A stretch of DNA of 9,127 nucleotides, taken from UBA7672 sp036733305 (GTDB lineage: Bacteria > Pseudomonadota > Alphaproteobacteria > Caulobacterales > Hyphomonadaceae). Every line of letters starts with the position of its first letter. Within the stretch, counting starts at the first letter, position 1. The notes beneath the pieces are model-generated. The model saw only the letters and a program-made list of their open reading frames with translations. It did not search any database and was not told the DNA's origin. Below, one piece after another: positions 1 through 5,058 of this stretch. Location of the stretch: the NCBI GenBank assembly GCA_036733305.1, contig DAINAT010000125.1, forward strand, positions 1 to 9,127. Direction: 5' to 3'. A program made the position numbers and the translations under genes.

Positions 1-781
1 GATCCAAAAAACCGGAGCGTTCATCCGGTGGGCCGCGAAGAATAAAAACGTCCTGCACGGTCGGGCGCTTCTCTTCATCGCCCTCCGAGAATTCGGCCGA
101 CGCCATCGTCGCGCCATGGATGCCATCGCGACCCGTCTTGGAGCCGACATAGAAGATCGCATTCCCCGGCTCGGCGCCGCGCGAATAGAAGATGTTATCT
201 GTCTGCGCGAGACCCACCGCCATCGCGTTGACCAGGATGTTGCCGTTATAGCCTTTGTGGAACTGCGTCTCGCCCGCCACCGTCGGCACGCCCACGCAAT
301 TGCCATAGCCGCCAATGCCGCTCACCACGCCCGCCACCAGCGAACGCGTCTTCGGGTGAGACGGATCGCCAAAGCGCAGCGCGTTCACCAGCGCGATCGG
401 ACGCGCGCCCATCGTGAACACATCGCGCAGAATGCCGCCCACGCCCGTGCCCGCGCCCTGACGCGGCTCGATGTAGGACGGGTGGTTGTGGCTCTCCATC
501 TTGAAGATGCACGCCTGACCGTCGCCGATGTCGACAACGCCAGCATTCTCGCCCGGCCCCTGAATGACCTTCGGTCCCTTGGTCGGGAACTTGCCCAGAT
601 GGCGGCGCGTGGATTTGTAGGAGCAGTGCTCCGACCACATCACCGAGAAGATGCCGAGCTCCACCTTGTTCGGCGCCCGACCCAGCCGATCGAGCAGGAT
701 GGCAAACTCATCCGCCTTGATGCCCTGCGATGCCGCATCAGCAGCCGTCTGTTGCGCCAGCAGTGGGGAAAGGTCGATCAT
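1..781 (-). CDS. purL: Phosphoribosylformylglycinamidine synthase subunit PurL (N-terminal 260 residues, cut by window edge)
   Basis: PurL is the synthetase subunit that turns FGAR into FGAM with ATP and glutamine-derived ammonia, in cytosolic de novo purine synthesis. Seen: SVMWSEHCSYKS (residues 47-57), GPGENAGVVDIGD (75-87), MESHNHPS (95-102), GAGTGVGGILRDVFTMGARP (109-128), GNCVGVPTVAGE (160-171) and GSKTGRDGIHGATMAS (213-228), all in family order and spacing. The family is about 730-750 residues long, so roughly two thirds lies outside the window. I chose ATG 781 because GAGG lies 6 nt upstream; an in-frame ATG at 787 is possible but sits directly against that ribosome site. The gene diverges from the macro-domain gene across 130 bp in which I see no convincing promoter. 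Oddity: after RPTVQ (residue 243) the expected VGDPF-T/M-EK does not follow; see findings. Identification is secure; the integrity of the C-terminal part cannot be judged. Confidence 0.95.
   Translation of the reverse strand, partial: MIDLSPLLAQQTAADAASQGIKADEFAILLDRLGRAPNKVELGIFSVMWSEHCSYKSTRRHLGKFPTKGPKVIQGPGENAGVVDIGDGQACIFKMESHNHPSYIEPRQGAGTGVGGILRDVFTMGARPIALVNALRFGDPSHPKTRSLVAGVVSGIGGYGNCVGVPTVAGETQFHKGYNGNILVNAMAVGLAQTDNIFYSRGAEPGNAIFYVGSKTGRDGIHGATMASAEFSEGDEEKRPTVQDVFILRGPPDERSGFLD
11..29. repeat. Small inverted repeat inside the anomalous segment of purL
   Basis: ACCGGA (11-16) and TCCGGT (24-29) are perfect 6-base inverted arms around a 7-nt loop. They lie within the stretch (1-52) where the PurL reading frame no longer matches the family. 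A palindromic core is what a small protein-coding palindromic element would leave, but six bases can also pair by chance in GC-rich DNA. Confidence 0.4.
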
Positions 782-911
782 CGTCATCCTCGCCAACGGG
801 GCTGCGTCCCCGCATCTCGCGGGTCATTTACGCGACCCCGCCGATTCTGCAATGTGGCGCGGAAAACTTGGCCGAAACCGGCGCAAAACATTCGATTGCA
901 AGGCATTTGAC

Positions 912-1415
912 GTGCAGATCACAGCAGTGCAGGGCGACATCACGCGGGTGGCCGTGGATGCCATCGTGAATGCCGCCAATTCCAGCCTGCTCGGCGGCGG
1001 CGGGGTCGATGGTGCGATCCACCGCGCGGCGGGTCCGGGATTGCTTGCCGAATGTCGCACCCTGGGCGGTTGTCCCACCGGCGAGGCGCGTATCACCGGC
1101 GCCTATAATCTGCCCCAGCGCTTCGTCATCCATACGGTCGGCCCGGTCTGGTATGGCGGCGGCGTGGGCGAGGCGGAACAGCTCGCAAGCTGCTATCGCA
1201 ATTCTCTTCTGCTTGGCGTCGCCAACGGCTGCCAGTCAGTGGCTTTCCCGTCGATCTCGACCGGCGTCTATGGCTACCCGATCCCCGCCGCCACCGAGAT
1301 CGCCATCCGTACAGTGCGCGCGTTTATCGACGCAGAGCCCGCCGCGCCCGACGTAATCTTCTGCTGCTTCAGCCCCGAAGCACTCGCGCTCTACCAGGCA
1401 GCGCTGACGCCCTAG
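912..1415 (+). CDS. ymdB: Macro-domain ADP-ribose hydrolase, YmdB-like (O-acetyl-ADP-ribose deacetylase)
   Basis: This is a single macro domain of 167 residues, close to the ~177 of E. coli YmdB. Members bind ADP-ribose and hydrolyse O-acetyl-ADP-ribose or remove mono-ADP-ribose from targets; E. coli YmdB also modulates RNase III. Seen: VQGDITRVAVDAIVNAANSS (residues 6-25), then LGGGGVDGAIHRAAGP with Asp33 (the YmdB catalytic Asp35 equivalent) and Asn23 (Asn25 equivalent), HTVGPVW in the middle and ISTGVYGYP forming the phosphate-binding loop. I chose the GTG at 912 because AAGG lies 8 nt upstream and the protein then begins exactly where YmdB does. An in-frame ATG at 852 would add 20 residues with no family match. 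It diverges from purL, and its TAG stop overlaps the stop of the convergent pseudouridine synthase gene. Family assignment is firm; substrate specificity is not shown by sequence. Confidence 0.9.
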   Translation: MQITAVQGDITRVAVDAIVNAANSSLLGGGGVDGAIHRAAGPGLLAECRTLGGCPTGEARITGAYNLPQRFVIHTVGPVWYGGGVGEAEQLASCYRNSLLLGVANGCQSVAFPSISTGVYGYPIPAATEIAIRTVRAFIDAEPAAPDVIFCCFSPEALALYQAALTP

Positions 1416-2176
1416 ACGCTCGCCGCCACCAGAGCATTCCGCTCCTCAGGCGTAATGTGCCGCCACTTGCCCTCGCGCAGATCGCCCAGCTGCAGCGTCC
1501 CTATCCGCACACGAACCAGATCGACAACCTCAAGCTCTACCAGTTCGCACATCCGCCGGATCTGGCGGTTGCGCCCCTCGGTCAACACAAAGCGCAACAC
1601 CTGCACATCATCCAGCGTCACCTTCGCCGGCTTCAGCTGACGCCCGTCCAGCTCCAGCCCGTGGCGCAGCTTCTGGATCTTCGCGCGATCCGCCTTGCCC
1701 TTCACCGTGACGACATACTCCTTGTCGATCTGGCTCTCGGGTCCGATGATCGCCTTGGCGAGCACGCCGTCTTCCGACAACAGCAATAGACCGCGCGAAT
1801 CCATGTCGAGCCGTCCCAGCGGCGCAAAGCTCGTGCGCGAGTTCGGCGCGATGCCCGGCCCCACCTGGTTCTCCGCCGTCAGCAGCCGCGCCGCCGGAAC
1901 CTGCCCCGGATCAGGCTGCGCCGACACAATGCCCACGGGCTTGTGTACGATCACCGACACCTGCGCGCCAAGCCCCAGCTCGGCGCGATCATTCAGCACC
2001 AGTGTTTGCCCCGGCTCGATCTTGCGGCCCGCATCGCTCACGCGCTCGCCATCGATCAGCACGGCGCCCGCCGCGATCAGTTCATCCGCCTCCCGCCGCG
2101 AACACACGCCGGATTGCGCCAGCCACTTGTTCACGCGCACGGGCTCGGCCCCGTCATATATACGAGAAAAACTCAA
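1412..2176 (-). CDS. rluF: RsuA/RluB/E/F-family pseudouridine synthase, RluF-like
   Basis: This enzyme isomerises a specific uridine to pseudouridine; RluF acts on U2604 of 23S rRNA. The 254-residue protein has an N-terminal S4 RNA-binding domain (about residues 13-62, with VNKWLAQSGVCSRREADELI) and then the catalytic domain. The family motif GRLDMDSRGLLLLSEDG carries the catalytic Asp124, and EGRNRQIRRMCE lies near the C-terminus. HKPVGIVS and the S4 segment resemble RluF more than RsuA or RluB. The long basic tail of E. coli RluF is absent. The start is TTG: the codon overlaps the upstream hydratase stop as TTGA, and no ATG lies nearby in frame. This implies translational coupling. It is the last gene of a leftward three-gene operon and its TAG shares CTAG with the opposite gene's TAG. 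Family is firm; the exact target site is inferred. Confidence 0.87.
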   Translation of the reverse strand: MSFSRIYDGAEPVRVNKWLAQSGVCSRREADELIAAGAVLIDGERVSDAGRKIEPGQTLVLNDRAELGLGAQVSVIVHKPVGIVSAQPDPGQVPAARLLTAENQVGPGIAPNSRTSFAPLGRLDMDSRGLLLLSEDGVLAKAIIGPESQIDKEYVVTVKGKADRAKIQKLRHGLELDGRQLKPAKVTLDDVQVLRFVLTEGRNRQIRRMCELVELEVVDLVRVRIGTLQLGDLREGKWRHITPEERNALVAASV

Positions 2177-2979
2177 CCGGCCTGCTCCCGCCCGCGCGCC
2201 ATCGCCGTCTTGCGCGATTCTTCTGCTGCGGCCGGTGTCACCGCCGAATTGTTCTTCGAGCCGCGCTCGATCTCCATCTTCAGCGCTTCAGGCAAGGGCA
2301 GGGCGAGACCATCGTCAATCGCCGCCTTCATCCGCTTCAACAGCCCGCCCTCAACGCCAGCCATTTCGCTCGCCAGCTTGATCGCCGCCGGCAGCAGCTC
2401 GTCTGGCGCATAAACACGGTTCACCAGCCCCCAGCGTTCCGCTGTCTCCGCATCAAGATAGTTCCCCGTCAGCGACAGCTCTTTCGCGCGGCTAGCTCCG
2501 ATAATCCGCGGCAGCTTCTGCGACAGCCCCCACACCGGCATTAGGCCAACACGGCTATGTGTATCCGCAAACTTCGCCTCGCTCGAAGCGAGCAGTACAT
2601 CGCACATCAGGGCAAGCTCAAACCCGCCCGTGATCGCAAAGCCGTTGATCGCCCCGATCACCGGCCACGGGCAATCGGCAAAAGCCGCCGCCAGATCCAT
2701 GTCCGCAACCGGCTCGGCTGATTTCTGATCGCCCACGCCCAGCGAGAAACCCTTTTGTCCCGCTTCCTTCAGATCCACGCCCGCCGAGAACGCACGCCCC
2801 GATCCCGTCAGTACGATCGCGCGCACATTATCCGCCGCCGAAATCTCGCGCACCGTCTTCACGATCTGCGTCCGCAGCGCCACCGACAGCGCGTTCAACT
2901 GCTTTGGCCGGTTCAGCTGCAACACAGCCACCGCGCCCTCGCGCGTCACCAGCAGCTGCTCTTCCACAGACTCGCTCAT
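2173..2979 (-). CDS. Enoyl-CoA hydratase/isomerase (crotonase) family protein
   Basis: This is a 268-residue crotonase-fold protein, the usual length for acyl-CoA hydratases and isomerases acting in the cytosol. Seen: LNRPKQLNAL (residues 22-31), GSGRAFSAGVDLKE with the first oxyanion-hole segment at Ala66-Gly67, INGFAITGGFELALMCD with the second at Gly118-Gly119, and Glu121, which matches the first catalytic Glu of rat mitochondrial hydratase (Glu144). The second catalytic Glu (Glu164, in a PEIxLG context) is not there: the aligned segment is FADTHSRVGL, with His141. Members with one Glu can have hydratase, isomerase or other activities, so the reaction is not assigned. ATG 2979 lies 3 nt after the upstream gene's stop and has GAAGGA about 7 nt before it. 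The downstream pseudouridine synthase overlaps its stop. Nothing in the operon names a pathway. Confidence 0.9.
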   Translation of the reverse strand: MSESVEEQLLVTREGAVAVLQLNRPKQLNALSVALRTQIVKTVREISAADNVRAIVLTGSGRAFSAGVDLKEAGQKGFSLGVGDQKSAEPVADMDLAAAFADCPWPVIGAINGFAITGGFELALMCDVLLASSEAKFADTHSRVGLMPVWGLSQKLPRIIGASRAKELSLTGNYLDAETAERWGLVNRVYAPDELLPAAIKLASEMAGVEGGLLKRMKAAIDDGLALPLPEALKMEIERGSKNNSAVTPAAAEESRKTAMARGREQAG

Positions 2980-2982
2980 CGC

Positions 2983-3759
2983 TCAGTCCTTCTTCGGATC
3001 AATCTCGGGTTTCACACCCTGCGCCTTCACGATCTCCACCAGCGCATCAAGGCTGGTCGCGATCAAATCCGGGTCGCGGCTGCGCGCCACCAGGTTCACG
3101 CCGAACTCGGTATTCTTCCCGTTTAACCGCATGAACGGATACGAGCCAAAGCTTACCTCCGGCCGCGCCTTGGCCAGATCGCCCAGCGGTCCCGCAATGT
3201 CACCTTCGCGCAAACCAATGCCGCGCACCGTATGCGCATGCACCACCAGTCCGCCCTTGATGCGATGCCCCACATCCTGAAGCATCCCGCGCGTAACGGA
3301 GGGGATGCCCGCCATCACGAACACATTCTTCAGCATGAAGCCCGGCGCCGCCGAAACCGGATTGTGGATCAGCTCCGCTCCCTGAGGGATGCGCGCCATG
3401 CGCAGCCGCCCCTCATTCATCTCCTGGCCGCGCGCCTCGTACCAGGGCCTGAGGATCGCCACGGCATCCGCCCGCACGTCGATGGTGCGGTCAAACGCCG
3501 CCGCCACCGCGTCGGCGGTAATGTCATCGTGCGTCGGCCCGATCCCGCCGGTCGTAAAAACATAGTCATGTTGCGCGCTCAAGACCTGCACCGTGTTCAC
3601 GATGGTGGCGTGCACATCAGGGATCACCCGTGCTTCCCGCACCTCCACACCCAGAGGATTAAGGAACTCGGCGATCGTCTTCAGGTTTGAATCCTGCGTT
3701 CGCCCGGAGAGGATCTCATCTCCGATCAGAATTACTGCAGCAGTTACGGTGTCGGCCAT
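2983..3759 (-). CDS. CinA N-terminal/MoaB-type molybdopterin-binding domain protein
   Basis: This is a 258-residue protein carrying the MoCF_biosynth (molybdopterin-binding) fold found in MoaB, MogA, the N-terminus of CinA and one half of some FAD synthases. Seen: the first-strand motif VILIGDEILSGRTQDSN (residues 9-25) and the nucleotide/pterin-binding loop TTGGIGPTHDDITADAV (69-85), both typical of CinA-like members. Full CinA is about 400-420 residues with a C-terminal nicotinamide-nucleotide amidase domain. That domain is absent here, and the remaining ~90 residues are a CinA-middle-like tail. No molybdenum cofactor genes are nearby, so a cofactor role is not supported by context; a nucleotide pyrophosphatase-like role is equally possible. 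It is the first gene of a leftward operon with the crotonase and RluF-like genes. The site before ATG 3759 (GAGCGG) is weak, and I see no better start upstream. Confidence 0.85.
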   Translation of the reverse strand: MADTVTAAVILIGDEILSGRTQDSNLKTIAEFLNPLGVEVREARVIPDVHATIVNTVQVLSAQHDYVFTTGGIGPTHDDITADAVAAAFDRTIDVRADAVAILRPWYEARGQEMNEGRLRMARIPQGAELIHNPVSAAPGFMLKNVFVMAGIPSVTRGMLQDVGHRIKGGLVVHAHTVRGIGLREGDIAGPLGDLAKARPEVSFGSYPFMRLNGKNTEFGVNLVARSRDPDLIATSLDALVEIVKAQGVKPEIDPKKD

Positions 3760-3911
3760 CCGCTCAGTTAACGCCGGGTTGAGATCACGTCCAGCGATGA
3801 ACGGCGTGTAAATTTCCCACGCCGATTTCCCGCGAAATCCAACGTCCCTTTGAGCGGATAATTAAGCCTGATCAGCCATAACATACGTTGCGATAGAAGG
3901 CGGGGATTCCC
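3760..3911. other. Divergent intergenic region between the cinA-like operon and the tad-like operon
   Basis: These 152 bp must carry the start signals for both flanking operons. Neither strand shows a clear -35/-10 pair. Seen: TTAA (3768-3771), a 7-nt spacer, then TTGA (3779-3782), one base off the CtrA box TTAA-N7-TTAA; an AT-richer patch at 3857-3866; a perfect 8-bp palindrome CTGATCAG (3868-3875); and AAGGCGGGG (3898-3906) serving as ribosome site for the ATG at 3912. Confidence 0.5.
3768..3782. promoter_or_regulatory. Possible CtrA-like box (one mismatch)
   Basis: The arrangement is TTAA, 7 nt, TTGA. In Caulobacter and relatives CtrA binds TTAA-N7-TTAA and controls pilus genes. Here the site lies 130 bp before the TadE-like gene but only 9 bp before the leftward ATG at 3759, so it could equally repress that operon. 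A four-plus-three-base match arises often by chance, so this is tentative. Confidence 0.25.
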
Positions 3912-4427
3912 ATGCGATCGGCAAATCGCCTCTCCGGAGAGGAGGGCGGCAACGTGATGATCGAGTTCGCGTTGCTCGCGCCAGTCTTTTTCATGCTCAT
4001 CATGGGCCTCGTGGAATTTGTGCTCTTCCAGTACAAATCCTACGCTCTGAACCACATCGTCTACGAAGCGACTCGCAACCTGCAGACCGGCGAGGTCCAG
4101 GCTGAACCGAACGCGATGCGCCAGAAGTTCGACGAGATGTGCGCGGAAAGCGCCGGCCCGCTGATGAACTGCAATGACATCTCGTGGGATGTCCGTGCGT
4201 ACGACGAGCTCAACGAGATCGAATATCCGCCTGTCGAGTACGACGCGAACGGCCTCCCGACAAACTTCGTGTTTCAGCCCGGCGGCGCGAACCAGTATTC
4301 CGTCGTGCGCGCTACGATCCGCCACTCCTTTGTCACGCCCTTCATGGAAAAACTGTTCCAGATGGGTCCTGACCAGCCGGCGATCGCCAACGCGTTCTGC
4401 ATCGTCAAGAATGAGCCGTGGACCTGA
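3912..4427 (+). CDS. tadE: TadE-family pseudopilin-like protein
   Basis: This is a 171-residue bitopic protein. A short basic leader (residues 1-13) is followed by GG|NVMIEFALLAPVFFML, the TadE signature: a class III prepilin-peptidase site after Gly13, Glu18 at +5, then a 20-residue membrane helix (about 19-40). TadE-type minor pilins are processed like the major pilin and take part in assembly or the tip of Tad (Flp) pili. The C-terminal part is presumably periplasmic and contains Cys77, Cys87 and Cys163, so one disulfide is possible. It is the first gene of a rightward three-gene operon, with 2 nt between its stop and the next likely start. The ribosome site is AAGG/GGGG upstream of ATG 3912. 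Family assignment is firm; an exact counterpart (for instance Caulobacter CpaJ or CpaK) is inference. Confidence 0.88.
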   Translation: MRSANRLSGEEGGNVMIEFALLAPVFFMLIMGLVEFVLFQYKSYALNHIVYEATRNLQTGEVQAEPNAMRQKFDEMCAESAGPLMNCNDISWDVRAYDELNEIEYPPVEYDANGLPTNFVFQPGGANQYSVVRATIRHSFVTPFMEKLFQMGPDQPAIANAFCIVKNEPWT

Positions 4428-4429
4428 CC

Positions 4430-5008
4430 ATGCGCATCCGTTCCATGATCCCCCGTATCTTCAAAGACAGCCGCGGCGTCGCCGCTACGGAGTTCGCGCT
4501 TATCGCGCCCGCACTGATCTTGATGGTCATGGGCGTTTTTGAGGTGTCGTTCCGCTTCCGCGCCGCGGAAGAGGCCACGCGCTACGTCCACCAGATCGCC
4601 GACCTTGTCTCGCGTGATCCCACGTTGACGACGGCCTCACTCACCGAGATGCGCAAGGCTTCAGTGTTCATGATGAAGCCTGTCGACACCAGCAACAAGA
4701 TTGACCTCGACGTCTCGTCGATTGGCTTCGTTGGTACGGATGCTGATCCCCAGATGCTGTGGCGTCGCGTCGCGGGTACTGCAATCACTTACAACATCGC
4801 TGAATCCGACGGCATGGGACTCACAAACGAATCCGTCGTCCGCGTCGGCGTCCGCTATTCATACAAATCTATACTCACCGATCTTTTCGGCGGCAGCACC
4901 ATGACGGTCGAGCGTTCGGCCTATGCGCGCCCACGAGTCGAGCGCCTCGTGGCGCTCGACGGGAAGACGAATGATGGCGGTGCGATCGTGTATTTCGACG
5001 GCAATTGA
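4430..5008 (+). CDS. TadE/TadF-like pseudopilin-like protein
   Basis: This is a second, 192-residue member of the same architecture: a basic leader (residues 1-16), RG|VAATEFALIAPALILMVMGVFEV with a prepilin-peptidase site after Gly16 and Glu21 at +5, a membrane helix (about 22-42), and a C-terminal beta-rich region expected outside the inner membrane. Unlike its neighbour it has no cysteine. I chose ATG 4430, 2 nt after the upstream TGA; a GTG at 4418 overlapping the previous gene is the alternative and would add four residues. Neither has a strong ribosome site (GTGG lies close), so coupling to the upstream gene is likely. It is probably a partner minor pilin in the same complex. Whether it is best called TadE or TadF cannot be settled by eye. 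Confidence 0.85.
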   Translation: MRIRSMIPRIFKDSRGVAATEFALIAPALILMVMGVFEVSFRFRAAEEATRYVHQIADLVSRDPTLTTASLTEMRKASVFMMKPVDTSNKIDLDVSSIGFVGTDADPQMLWRRVAGTAITYNIAESDGMGLTNESVVRVGVRYSYKSILTDLFGGSTMTVERSAYARPRVERLVALDGKTNDGGAIVYFDGN

Positions 5009-5058
5009 TTGGGTAAGGGGGGCGTGCTCCGGCGCGTCCAGAAAAAGCGAGAGCAGTT

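Noticed and set aside
651..911. Upstream extension of the macro-domain frame to an ATG at 651
   Set aside because: It runs through the start of purL on the other strand and adds residues with no family counterpart; the GTG at 912 has a ribosome site and the right protein length.
3849..3866. Resemblance of TTTGAGCGGATAATTAA to the lac operator half
   Set aside because: Only one half resembles it and there is no symmetry partner or lac-type gene; chance similarity.
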